In this document: positions 31,280-39,499 of the stretch, piece after piece
How positions within the stretch are numbered: position 1 is the first letter of the stretch
Layout of the letters: each line of letters opens with the position of its first letter
Assembly (NCBI GenBank): GCA_009777345.1
Contig: WRMB01000021.1
Location: 1 to 55,998, forward strand
Source of the DNA: Micrococcales bacterium
GTDB taxonomy: Bacteria > Actinomycetota > Actinomycetes > Actinomycetales > Cellulomonadaceae
DNA length: 55,998 nt
Reading direction: 5' to 3'
Made by a program: the position numbers and the translations under genes
Notes under the pieces: generated by a model
Told to the model about the DNA's origin: nothing
Databases searched by the model: none
The model's input: only the letters and a program-made list of their open reading frames with translations

Positions 31280-33666
31280 CGCAGCGTCCAGCGGCGCAGC
31301 CGGTTGGCGTCGTCGACCAGCGCGAACCGGGCGGCCGGGTCGGCCGTCAGGTGGGCCAGGTCGCGGCAGGCCCGCTCCACGCCGTCGCGCAGGGCCGGCT
31401 CGGTGGCAGGGTAGCCGCCGATGGTCAGCTCGGGCACCGCCGGGGGGGCGCCTGGCGCGGTGATCGCGGCCAGGGCCGTCTTCAGCACGTCGAGCCGGAG
31501 CCGGGCCTTGGCGGTCGACGAGATCGGTACCCGGTCCAGCTCTTCGAGGGACCGGGCCAGCTCGACCAGGCCGCGACCCGACCCGGCGAGCAGCTGGGCG
31601 CGTATCATCCGGGCCTGCGGGTAGGAACCGCGGGTCGGGCTGACCAGGTCCAGCGCGGCCAGCGCGCCGTCCAGGTCGCCGCGCCGCTGGCGGATCCGGG
31701 CCAGGCCGAACGCCGCCGGGCTGGTGTAGTTGGCGTCCGCGTTGGCGCAGACCAGGTACAGCGACTCGGCCAGGTCCAGCTCGCCGGACAGCTCGCAGGT
31801 GGTGGCCAGCGCCAGCTTGGGCGCCAGCTCGCCCGGCACCTGGCCGTACACCGCGTTGAACGACGCCCGGGCGGCGACGGCAGCCTCGGACTGGACCTGG
31901 GCCAGAGGCAGCATGCCGCCCGTCTGCCCGTGCTTCGAGCCGAGCGACACCTGGGTGGCGGCCCAGGCGCCGCGGGTCAGCTCCAGCAGGCCGGACAGCC
32001 AGGCTGCCCGCCAGTCCCACGGGTCCAGGTCCAGGAGCGTCTCGATGGCCTGCCGGGCCCGGTCCGACCACTTGGCGTGGGCGTGGTGCTGCGCGACGGT
32101 CGTCTGGGCGTTGCCCTCGGGTGCCGGTTCGCCCGCCGCCGCGGCGGCGACGGCCGCCTGCGCCCGGGCCACCAGCACCTCGGCCGTGGCCTGCGGTGCG
32201 TCGGCCAGCGTCGCGAACCGCGCGGCGGGGTCGGCCACGGTCACCCCGGTCAGCCAGCCGTACATGGGATCGTGCTCGTCGGGCCGCAGCGCGGGCAGCT
32301 CGGACGGGAGCAGCGGACGGTCGGTGTTGACCGTGGGGGCGGCGAACAGCGCTGACGGTGTGGTGCGCGCGGTCGTGTCCCGGGCCTTGGTGTCCAGGCC
32401 CCGGTCGATCATCACGACCTCGCGCAGCACCCCGAGCATCTGCACCCGCAGCTCGTCGACGCATCCGAAGCGGTCGTTCGGGTCGGCGGCGCACGCCTTG
32501 GCCAGCAGCCGGTAGAACGAGTCGTACCGGGTGAACAGGGGAGTCTCGCCGATCGGCGGCAGGGTGGTGGCGTAGGTCGTGGTGTTGCCGCGGAAGTCCA
32601 GCACCATCGTGGCCAGGGTCCGGCCGATGGTGAAGACGTCCGAGGCCACCGACGGGCCCTCCACCGGCACCTCCGGCGCCTGGAAGCCGATGGTGCCGAA
32701 GATCGCCGAGTCGTCGTCGTCGGTCCGGCGCACCCCGCCCAGGTCGATCAGCTTGACGGTCTCGCCCTGGCTGATCAGGTTGTCCGGCTTGAAGTCGCAG
32801 TACAGCAGGCCACGGTCGTGCAGATAGCTGAACGCGGGCAGGATCTCCAGCACGTAGGCCAGGGCCTGGTCCACCGGCAGCGGGTCGACCCGCCCGGCGC
32901 GCGTGCTGCGCGCGGTGAGGATCTGCTTGAGCGACGTGCCGCCGACGTACTCCATGACGATGTAACCAGCCCCGGCGAGGGTCGCGAAGTTGTAGATCTC
33001 GACGATCAGCGGGTGCGTCACCTCGGCCAGGAACCGCCGCTCGGCGATCGTGGCGGCGACCGCGTCCGCGTCCCCGGAGTTCAGCAGGCCCTTGAGCACC
33101 ACCCAACGGTCCGACACGTTGCGGTCCTGTGCCAGGTAGATCCAGCCCTGCCCACCGTGCGCCAGGCAGCCGACCACCTGGTACTGGCCGCCCACCAGGT
33201 CGCCGGGGGCCAGGGTGGGCCGGAAGTCGAACCGGGTGCCGCACGTCGGGCAGAACCCGTCGGTCCGCCCTGGCGTGCCGTCGTGGCCCTGGCCCACCTT
33301 GTTGCCGCAGGAGAAGCACACCCGCTTGCGTTCGGGCACCACCGGGTCGGCCAGCACCGCGGCCAGCGGGTCGACCGGCGGGGTGGGTGGCACCGTGGTC
33401 AGACCGGCCCCCATGCGCCGACCCCGCAGCCGGGTCGCCGACGTGCTCAGCCGCCGGGTACGGCCGCTGCCGATCCGGGCCGAGCCCAGGGCCTGGGAGG
33501 CCAGCCGGGACGAGCTGGTCCGGGCGGTGCGGGCCCCTGCCTCGCTGGACGGCGCGGCCGGGGGTGGTGGCGCCGCGCCGACGGGGGAGCCGCAGACGTT
33601 GCAGTACCCGTCGTCGATGGTCCCGGTGCAGCCGGGCATCAGGCAGCGGACGTTCGGGGCGTTCAC
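31276..33666 (-). CDS. pknG: Serine/threonine protein kinase PknG
   Basis: 796-aa PknG ortholog. Order: an extra N-terminal zinc ribbon (RCLMPGCTGTIDDGYCNVCGSPVG), a Ser/Thr/Arg-rich stretch, the conserved DPLAAVLADPVVPERKRVCF leader, the rubredoxin-like pair CFSCGNKVG and GFCPTCGTRF, the kinase domain (GGQGWIYLA, VVLKGL with the ATP Lys, YIVMEYVGG, LLYCDFKPDNLI as catalytic loop, KLIDLGGV in place of DFG) and a TPR-rich C-terminus (GELAPKLALATTCELSG, FGLARIRQRRGDLDGA). In mycobacteria and corynebacteria PknG phosphorylates GarA/OdhI, which controls 2-oxoglutarate dehydrogenase and glutamate metabolism, in response to the GlnH/GlnX sensors. The first ribbon is not in my memory of Mycobacterium tuberculosis PknG. 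GTG start. Confidence 0.95.
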   Translation of the reverse strand: MNAPNVRCLMPGCTGTIDDGYCNVCGSPVGAAPPPPAAPSSEAGARTARTSSSRLASQALGSARIGSGRTRRLSTSATRLRGRRMGAGLTTVPPTPPVDPLAAVLADPVVPERKRVCFSCGNKVGQGHDGTPGRTDGFCPTCGTRFDFRPTLAPGDLVGGQYQVVGCLAHGGQGWIYLAQDRNVSDRWVVLKGLLNSGDADAVAATIAERRFLAEVTHPLIVEIYNFATLAGAGYIVMEYVGGTSLKQILTARSTRAGRVDPLPVDQALAYVLEILPAFSYLHDRGLLYCDFKPDNLISQGETVKLIDLGGVRRTDDDDSAIFGTIGFQAPEVPVEGPSVASDVFTIGRTLATMVLDFRGNTTTYATTLPPIGETPLFTRYDSFYRLLAKACAADPNDRFGCVDELRVQMLGVLREVVMIDRGLDTKARDTTARTTPSALFAAPTVNTDRPLLPSELPALRPDEHDPMYGWLTGVTVADPAARFATLADAPQATAEVLVARAQAAVAAAAAGEPAPEGNAQTTVAQHHAHAKWSDRARQAIETLLDLDPWDWRAAWLSGLLELTRGAWAATQVSLGSKHGQTGGMLPLAQVQSEAAVAARASFNAVYGQVPGELAPKLALATTCELSGELDLAESLYLVCANADANYTSPAAFGLARIRQRRGDLDGALAALDLVSPTRGSYPQARMIRAQLLAGSGRGLVELARSLEELDRVPISSTAKARLRLDVLKTALAAITAPGAPPAVPELTIGGYPATEPALRDGVERACRDLAHLTADPAARFALVDDANRLRRWTLR

Positions 33667-33691
33667 GGACGGCTCCTCGTCTCCGGTGCGG

Positions 33692-34849
33692 TCATGACGC
33701 CGCTCCGGGTGGTGCGGAACGGGTGGTCGGGGCCGGAGCGGAACGCGGCAGCGTCCGGGTGACCACCTCGTACTGTTCCACGAGGGCCGCGGCCAGGGCC
33801 AGGTCGCACGGGCTGGCCTCCACGGCAGCGGTCGCCTCGTCCAGGGCGGCCCGGGCGGTCGCGGTCTCGGCCCGGCCGTTGCCCTGCGCCCGTTCGTGCG
33901 CGGTGCGCAGGGTGTAGCGCAGCCCGGCGCGCTGGCGCAGCGGTGCGCTGAACGCCTCCCGGGCCTGGGCCAGGGCCTGCTCGACGCGGCCCAGGCGGGA
34001 CAGGCAGTCCTCCAGGCCGCCGCGGTCGGTCGGCGGATCGCCGAGCCGTCCGACGTCGGGTACGGCGCGCCGGGGCGGGTCGGCGATCTCGGCCCTGGCC
34101 CGCTCGGCCAGCGTGTGCACGGCCGGTGCGCTGTTGGCCAGGGCCGTGCGCAGCCGCTGCGCCCGGTCCCGGTCGCGGTCCAGCTGCTGACGGGCGGCCA
34201 CGGCGACGATCAGGTCGCGCTCGGCGCGCGCCACGTCGGTCTCCAGCTCGCCCAGCCGTCCGGCGACGTCGGCGCCCCGGTCCGCCTGGCTGGCCACCAG
34301 CCCCAGGCGGCGGACCAGATCGGCCACCCGGGTCTGCTCCTCGGGCGTCCCGGCCAGGTCTTCGCAGCGCACCAGGGCCGCCCCCAACGCCTGGCGGCGT
34401 CGGCGTAGCTCGGTGGCGTCCGGGTCGTGGTTCAGCCGGGAGCTGATCGACGCGGTGAGCGTGTCGCACAGCCGGGCCGCCTCCAGCAGCGACAGGGTGC
34501 CCGCTCCGGTCCCGGTGTCCAGCCGTCCCCAGATCAGACTGGTCATCCGTTCGCGTTCCACCTCTAGGACCCGGCCGGAGTCCCACACCTGGTGCAGCTC
34601 GTCGGCGCGGGCGCGGGCCGCCTGCCACAGGCCCATCGCCAGGACCAGGTCGTCACGCAGCGCCAGCTCGGCCGGGGTCCACGGCTCGGGGTCGAGGGAG
34701 TCCGGGTCCAGCTGGTCCAGCTCGGCGCGGCGCTCGCGCAGCCAGGCCTCCAGGTCGGTGAGGAAGGTCAGCAGGGCGGGGGCGTCGGCAGGCCGACCGA
34801 GACTACCCGGAGCGGTCAGCGACGTCGGGCGTGCGGTCTGGGAGGTCAT
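33692..34849 (-). CDS. Coiled-coil protein between glnH and pknG
   Basis: 385-aa protein that I assign to no family. It is almost wholly helical and charged, with heptad-like stretches (RRRRQALGAALVRCEDLAG, ARAERDLIVAVAARQQLDRDRDRAQRLRTAL and DEATAAVEASPCDLALAAALVEQYE). No signal peptide or membrane segment. Its ATG overlaps the glnH stop by 4 bases and it ends 25 bases before pknG, so its expression is locked to the signalling genes. It may scaffold PknG with the membrane sensors or be a substrate (inference). Unannotated proteins at this position are a good place to look for the missing link between GlnX and PknG. Confidence 0.8.
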   Translation of the reverse strand: MTSQTARPTSLTAPGSLGRPADAPALLTFLTDLEAWLRERRAELDQLDPDSLDPEPWTPAELALRDDLVLAMGLWQAARARADELHQVWDSGRVLEVERERMTSLIWGRLDTGTGAGTLSLLEAARLCDTLTASISSRLNHDPDATELRRRRQALGAALVRCEDLAGTPEEQTRVADLVRRLGLVASQADRGADVAGRLGELETDVARAERDLIVAVAARQQLDRDRDRAQRLRTALANSAPAVHTLAERARAEIADPPRRAVPDVGRLGDPPTDRGGLEDCLSRLGRVEQALAQAREAFSAPLRQRAGLRYTLRTAHERAQGNGRAETATARAALDEATAAVEASPCDLALAAALVEQYEVVTRTLPRSAPAPTTRSAPPGAAS

Positions 34850-35787
34850 CGGCCGTAGACCGCCTGGGGAGGGGCGGGGGCCGGTCCCAGCACCGACAGC
34901 CAGCGGTCGTACGACGCGGCCCACCGGCCGTCGGCCTTGACCTGCTCCAGCACGCCGTTGACGTAGGCCGCCAGGTCTGCCTGGTCGGCGGCCACCCCCA
35001 GGCCGTACGGCTCGTCGCTGACGGCCTGGCCGACCACCTTGGCGTACGGGTCCTGGGCGGCCAGCCCGGCCAGGATCGTGTCGTCACCGGTGATCGCGTC
35101 CACCTTGCCCTGCTGGAACAGGGCCAGGCAGCCGGTGTGCGTATCGGCCGGGACCGGTTCGACATCGGGGTAGTCCCGCTCCAGCTGGGCGATCGTGGTG
35201 GTGCCCGCCGGGGCGCAGACCCGGGTGTCTTTGGGCAGCGTGTCCAGGCCGGTGGCCGACGAGTCGGTGGCGACCAGCACCTTCTGCCCGGCGTGGTAGT
35301 ACTCGGCGGAGAACGCGATCTGCTCCCAGCGGGCGCAGTTCATGGTGAACGCCCTGGCCACCAGGTCGACCTCGTGGTCGGTCAGCGCCGGGACGCGCTG
35401 GGCGGAGGTGATGACGCGCAGCTGCAGGTGGCCCGGTTCGCCGAAGACCGCCTCCGCGACGTAGTTGGCCATATCGATGTCGAAGCCTTCGATCTGGCCG
35501 GTGACCGGGTTGCGCGCACCCATGAGGTAGGTGTCCGCCGAGACCGCGACGACGAGAGCACCACGGTCCCTGATGGCCTGCACGGAGGCACCCGGCGTGG
35601 TGGTCGGGGCGTACGACGCCACCGGGTCGCACTCCGGCGGGGCGGGCGGTGCGGTGCTGGTGTCCTCGGGCGACGTCTGCGCCGGGGTCGGCGGTCTCAG
35701 GTCGTCCGCGCCGGTCGAGCTCGCGCAGCCGACCAGCAGCCCGGTCAGCACGGCGGTCAGGGATCGGAGTGCAGTGCCGCGGTTCAT
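34846..35787 (-). CDS. glnH: GlnH-type amino-acid-binding lipoprotein
   Basis: 313-aa solute-binding lipoprotein. A signal peptide (MNRGTALRSLTAVLTGLLVG) ends at lipobox LVGC (Cys about 21). A Pro/Thr-rich linker precedes a type II periplasmic-binding fold of the ABC polar-amino-acid family: GALVVAVSADTYLMGARNP, IEGFDIDMANYVAEAVFG, VDLVARAFTMNCARWEQIAFSAEYYHAG and YGLGVAADQADLAAYVNGVL. There are no ABC permease or ATPase genes nearby, so it is a sensor, as in mycobacteria, where GlnH binds Asp/Glu/Asn and signals through GlnX to PknG. Both ends overlap neighbouring genes by 4 bases. Confidence 0.92.
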   Translation of the reverse strand: MNRGTALRSLTAVLTGLLVGCASSTGADDLRPPTPAQTSPEDTSTAPPAPPECDPVASYAPTTTPGASVQAIRDRGALVVAVSADTYLMGARNPVTGQIEGFDIDMANYVAEAVFGEPGHLQLRVITSAQRVPALTDHEVDLVARAFTMNCARWEQIAFSAEYYHAGQKVLVATDSSATGLDTLPKDTRVCAPAGTTTIAQLERDYPDVEPVPADTHTGCLALFQQGKVDAITGDDTILAGLAAQDPYAKVVGQAVSDEPYGLGVAADQADLAAYVNGVLEQVKADGRWAASYDRWLSVLGPAPAPPQAVYGR

Positions 35788-37223
35788 CGGTACTCCTCTC
35801 GGCGCTTGGCCAGACCGAACCAGGCCAGTACCGCAGCGAACAGGCCCGCCACCACGGCGACCCAGCTGACGAGGTTCGCGGTCGACCGGGCCGAGGCCAG
35901 GCCGTCCGTCGTCTCGGCGTGGAGCCTGTCGGCCTGGGTGGTGGCCGCGGTGACGAAGTCGTCGAAGTGGGCGCGGGCGGAGCCCGGGTCCTGGCTCAGG
36001 GCCAGCGCCACGGCGCCGTCCCAGTCTCCGGCGTCGTCGGCGCCGCGGATCGCCTGGTGGTCGCCCGTGGTGCCGCGGCAGGTCCAGGTCTCGTCGAAGT
36101 CTGTTTCGTCGAAGTCAGGCTCGTCAGGGTCTGGGCAGAACCAGGTCTCGAACACCCGGGCGAGCGGCAGGCCGTCGGGGTGCTGTTCGTAGTGGACCTG
36201 GCCCAGCTGCCGCCGGGCTTCACGGGCCGCGGTGGCGGCTGCCGCCTCGTAGGCGCTCCCGGAACCGTGCTTGATCAGGGTCAACGACTCCAGCGCCTGG
36301 GCGTCGTGAGCCTGCGACACCGCCTGGGAGACGCCCAGCGTGGCCCGGTAGGGGCCGGTGCGTATATCGCGCGCCGTGCGGTCGACGCTGCCCAGGCCCA
36401 GTCCTGCCGACAGCACGACCAGCGCCAGGACCGACGCCCCGGTGAGCCCGGCGTTGACCACCCGGTGGGTGCGACGGGCGTCCCAGACCTGCGCGGCCAC
36501 GAGGACCCCCAGTCCGAGCAGCACGAGCAGCAGCAGCCACGGCGCGTCGGCCACCTGGTCGAAGCGCCCGGCCGCGTCGTCGGCGCCGGACTCGACCAGC
36601 GCGTCGAGCTCGGGCAGCAGCCTGTCCCGCAGCTCGGCCGACGCCTGGTCCAGGTAGGCGATACCCACCGGCAGGCCCTGACGGTTGGCGGTTCGGGCCT
36701 GCTCCACCAGCCCGGTGTAGGTCGTCAGCGCCGCGGTGGCCCGGGCGACCCGGTCGGTATCGGCCGCGTCGGGGAAGCTGAGCCGGGCCAGGCCCTGCGC
36801 GGCGGCGTCGACCAGCTGCGCGTACCGCGCGCGCGACTCGGTCGGCTCCAGGCCGCCGACGAGGAACCCGTTGGTCGCCAGGGCGTCGGCGGCGACCAAG
36901 TCGTTGCGCACCTGCTGGGCGGCCAGCAGCCGGTCGGCGCTGGTGGACGCCGCACCGAGCGCGTCCGCCTGGCTCTGGCTGGCCTGCCAGCCGAAGAACC
37001 CCGTCGCCAGCGCCGCGACGACGGTCAGCACCCCGACCAGCCGCAGCAGGGTCGGGGTGGGCAGCTGGTCGGCCCGGCGGGCGGGGTGCATGACGGCCGT
37101 CCGTCGGGGCGGGTGCGCCGCGCCCTGGGCCGCTGGCCCGCCTGGGGCGCCCGGGTGTCCTTGCGGAGCGGCACCGGGCGTCGGCTGCGGCGCGGGGGCG
37201 GGTGCCGCTGCGGCCTGGGTCAT
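35784..37223 (-). CDS. glnX: GlnX-like transmembrane sensor
   Basis: 479-aa membrane protein. A Pro/Ala-rich cytoplasmic N-terminus (about residues 1-55) precedes four transmembrane helices: LLRLVGVLTVVAALATGFFGW, LLLLVLLGLGVLVAAQVW, ASVLALVVLSAGLGLG and LVSWVAVVAGLFAAVLAWFGL. Between helices 1-2 and 3-4 are two extracytoplasmic helical-bundle domains of about 170 residues each; the second has a Cys pair (WFCPDPDEP and TWTCRG). This tandem arrangement is that of mycobacterial GlnX, which receives the GlnH signal and controls PknG. The ATG at 37223 overlaps the AAA+ gene stop by 4 bases. The long reading frame upstream is a shadow. Confidence 0.85.
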   Translation of the reverse strand: MTQAAAAPAPAPQPTPGAAPQGHPGAPGGPAAQGAAHPPRRTAVMHPARRADQLPTPTLLRLVGVLTVVAALATGFFGWQASQSQADALGAASTSADRLLAAQQVRNDLVAADALATNGFLVGGLEPTESRARYAQLVDAAAQGLARLSFPDAADTDRVARATAALTTYTGLVEQARTANRQGLPVGIAYLDQASAELRDRLLPELDALVESGADDAAGRFDQVADAPWLLLLVLLGLGVLVAAQVWDARRTHRVVNAGLTGASVLALVVLSAGLGLGSVDRTARDIRTGPYRATLGVSQAVSQAHDAQALESLTLIKHGSGSAYEAAAATAAREARRQLGQVHYEQHPDGLPLARVFETWFCPDPDEPDFDETDFDETWTCRGTTGDHQAIRGADDAGDWDGAVALALSQDPGSARAHFDDFVTAATTQADRLHAETTDGLASARSTANLVSWVAVVAGLFAAVLAWFGLAKRREEYR

Positions 37224-38932
37224 CGGGGGGCTCCGTCCTGGACCGGACTGTCGGGAAGACTGTCGGGAAGGTCGATCGCTGGTGGGCCTGGTGGCTCGGG
37301 CTCTGGCACAGCCGGAGCGGCTGGTTCTCCGTCTGCCGTCGGACCGGCTGGTTGGTCGGTGCCGTCGTCCGACGGGTCGGCCGCGGGCCAGGCGACGGGC
37401 TCGGGTGCGTCCTCGCTGAGGTCTTCGGGCACCAGGGTGCGCAGCTGCTCCAGGGTGGGTTCGGGCACGTCGCGCAGCCGCCAGGCGTGCCGGGCGACCG
37501 CGGCGTCGAGCATGTTGCGCACCCACCGGGCGTTGCCGAACCCGGTGCCCCGGGTCTCGGCGGACACCAGGTGCTCCAGGCGGTCCAGGCACTGCGGGGT
37601 CGCGACGAAGTCCGCCTTGGCGACCATCTGCTCGAAGATGGTCCGCAGCTGGTCGTCGGTGTAGTCCTCGAAGTGGATGGTGGTGGCGAAGCGGGACTCC
37701 AGGCCGGGGTTGGCCTCGATGAACTCGGCCATCGGACCGGGGTAGCCCGCGACGATGACGACCAGGTCGTCGCGGTGGTCCTCCATGCCCTTGACCAGGG
37801 TGTTCACGGCTTCCATACCGAACTGGTCGGCTGTGCCCAGCACCCCGCCGGAGGTCAGCGCGTAGGCCTCGTCGACGAACAGCACCCCGCCCAGCGCCTG
37901 GTCGACGGTCTCGGCGGTCTTGATCGCGGTCTGCCCGACGTACCCGGCGACCAGCCCGGACCGGTCCACCTCGACCAGGTGGCCCTTGCTCAGCAGGCCC
38001 AGCGAGCGGTAGATGGCGGCCACCAGCCGTGCCACCGTCGTCTTGCCGGTACCGGGGTTGCCGACGAACACCAGGTGCCGGGTGAGCGTCGGCTTGGCCA
38101 GCCCGGCCTGCTCGCGCAGCTGTTCGACGCGCAGCAGCGCCGTCTGGCGGTGGATCTCCGTCTTGACCCGGTCCAGGCCGATCAGCGCGTCGAGCTCGGC
38201 CAGCAGCTCGGCCAGCGGTCGGGGCGGGTCCTCGTCGTCGGCCTGGTGCTCGGTCTCGGTCGGCTGGTCTGCCGTCTCGGTCGGGGCGGTGTCGCCCTGG
38301 GCCGGGTCGGCTGACCCGCCGCGCAGCGAGTCGATGATGGCCGCGACGCTGGGGACGCGGCCGAGGTCCGGTGCGCGCAGCGACGACAGGTCCAGGCTCA
38401 GGGCGTCCAGATCGAACGTCGGCGGCGGTGGTGCGGGCAGGCCCGCCCCCAACGCCGACGGTGCGGACGGCGCGGTGCGGGACGGTGCGGTGGAGGACGG
38501 TGCGGTGGAGGACGGCGCGGGCGGTCCGCCGGTCGTCCCGGTGGCGCGCTGCACGGCCGCGGTCAGTCCCGCCCGGTTCGCGACGTGCGGACCGGGGGAG
38601 CCCAGGGTCGCGGCGGTCAGGGCGACGTCGGCCAGCGCCGCCCCGTACGCCGCCGCCCCCGGGTGGTGCGTGGCGACCAGCGCGGCCAGGTGGTCGGTGG
38701 GGCCGGTGCGCCAGCGCCGACCCGCGGACGCCGCCTCGAAGAACGCCTCGATGGCCTGGCCGGCCCGTCCGAACGTCGCCGACCACTGGGCCGGGGCACC
38801 AGGCGACGACTCGGCCACCGCGGCGGCCAGCAGCTCGCCCTCCTCGCGGCAGGCGGCCTCGGTCAGCCCGGCGGCCCGGCCCGCCGCGACCAGCCGACCC
38901 ACGGCGGCGGCCAGCGGCTGGTCGGCGCTCAC
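37220..38932 (-). CDS. CbbX/SpoVK-type AAA+ ATPase
   Basis: 570-aa protein. The N-terminal helical part (about residues 1-130) is followed by a low-complexity Ser/Thr/Ala/Pro linker and a AAA+ domain (about 250-500): LAELDALIGLDRVKTEIHRQ, Walker A VGNPGTGKTTVARL, pore region HLVEVDRSGLVAGYVGQTAIKT, Walker B GVLFVDEAYAL, GLESRFATTIHFEDY (arginine finger) and sensor GFGNARWVRNMLD. The C-terminus is acidic and Pro-rich. Relatives are CbbX (Rubisco activase) and type VII secretion EccA. No ESX genes are present here. With the vWA gene downstream it could form a MoxR/vWA-like remodelling pair. Confidence 0.88.
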   Translation of the reverse strand: MSADQPLAAAVGRLVAAGRAAGLTEAACREEGELLAAAVAESSPGAPAQWSATFGRAGQAIEAFFEAASAGRRWRTGPTDHLAALVATHHPGAAAYGAALADVALTAATLGSPGPHVANRAGLTAAVQRATGTTGGPPAPSSTAPSSTAPSRTAPSAPSALGAGLPAPPPPTFDLDALSLDLSSLRAPDLGRVPSVAAIIDSLRGGSADPAQGDTAPTETADQPTETEHQADDEDPPRPLAELLAELDALIGLDRVKTEIHRQTALLRVEQLREQAGLAKPTLTRHLVFVGNPGTGKTTVARLVAAIYRSLGLLSKGHLVEVDRSGLVAGYVGQTAIKTAETVDQALGGVLFVDEAYALTSGGVLGTADQFGMEAVNTLVKGMEDHRDDLVVIVAGYPGPMAEFIEANPGLESRFATTIHFEDYTDDQLRTIFEQMVAKADFVATPQCLDRLEHLVSAETRGTGFGNARWVRNMLDAAVARHAWRLRDVPEPTLEQLRTLVPEDLSEDAPEPVAWPAADPSDDGTDQPAGPTADGEPAAPAVPEPEPPGPPAIDLPDSLPDSPVQDGAPR

Positions 38933-39441
38933 AGGGCCTCGCCCCCGGGCAGGTTCAGCTGGGACGACGGGCCGAACTTCTCCGCCAGGAACGCCCCGTG
39001 GACGATCAGCGCCTGGGCGTCGCGCCGGGAGACGGCGTCGGAGATCTGCTGCAGGGTCGTACCGAGCAGGTCCAGCTGGTCCACGAGCAGCATCAACGAC
39101 GTCTTTCCTCGGGACACCTCACGGGTGTCGGCGAAATCGCGGGGCAGCCGCAGGTAGGCGTCCACCGCCTCGGGCAGGTAGCTGGTGGCGGTGGCCACCA
39201 CGGTGTGCGCCTGCTGCGACCCGCCCCCGAGCCGGTCCAGCCGGGGCACCATATCGGTGACGACCCCGGTGATCCGGTGCACCCGCGCGACCACCAGGGG
39301 CGGCACCCGGCCCTCGATCCGTCGTTCGACCGCGGTGACCGCGTCGAGGATCTGCGTGCCGGTCGGGGGACCCGGAGGATCCGGCTCCGGCTCCGGGGCC
39401 GACGCTGGGACGCGTTCCCGCCGCGAACCGAACCAGCCCAT
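38929..39441 (-). CDS. Helical protein next to TelA, possibly XpaC-like
   Basis: 170-aa soluble protein. After a short start (MGWFGSRRERVP) and a Pro/Glu-rich linker it is fully helical: ILDAVTAVERRIEGRVPPLVVARVHRITGVVTDMVPRL, TSYLPEAVDAYLRLPRDFAD and TSLMLLVDQLDLLGTTLQQISDAVSRRDAQALIVHGAFLAEKF. TelA genes of Firmicutes are regularly paired with xpaC genes, whose products have a similar YLPxxxxxYLxLP segment, so an XpaC-like identity is suggested but unproven. Its stop overlaps the AAA+ start by 4 bases; it begins 58 bases after telA. Confidence 0.65.
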   Translation of the reverse strand: MGWFGSRRERVPASAPEPEPDPPGPPTGTQILDAVTAVERRIEGRVPPLVVARVHRITGVVTDMVPRLDRLGGGSQQAHTVVATATSYLPEAVDAYLRLPRDFADTREVSRGKTSLMLLVDQLDLLGTTLQQISDAVSRRDAQALIVHGAFLAEKFGPSSQLNLPGGEAL

Positions 39442-39499
39442 GTCAGCACCCGCACCGGTCGGTGCGTACCTCAGTCAGCCTGCCCTTGGTCAGCATCCG

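Noticed and set aside
29984..33319. A single 1111-codon leftward frame covering PP2C and upstream
   Set aside because: Only the last 431 codons encode the PP2C protein; the rest runs out of frame through pknG and is Arg/Pro/Gly-rich noise.
34846..35787. Glutamine ABC transporter locus suggested by the binding protein
   Set aside because: No permease or ATPase genes flank it; GlnX and PknG beside it indicate sensing instead of import.
35784..38786. A 1000-codon leftward frame ending with GlnX
   Set aside because: The first half lies out of frame within the AAA+ gene; the real start is the ATG at 37223 that overlaps the AAA+ stop.
37220..38932. Type VII secretion (ESX) locus suggested by the EccA-like ATPase
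   Set aside because: No EccB, EccC, EccD, WXG100, PE/PPE or mycosin genes are nearby; the neighbours are PknG-module and TelA genes.
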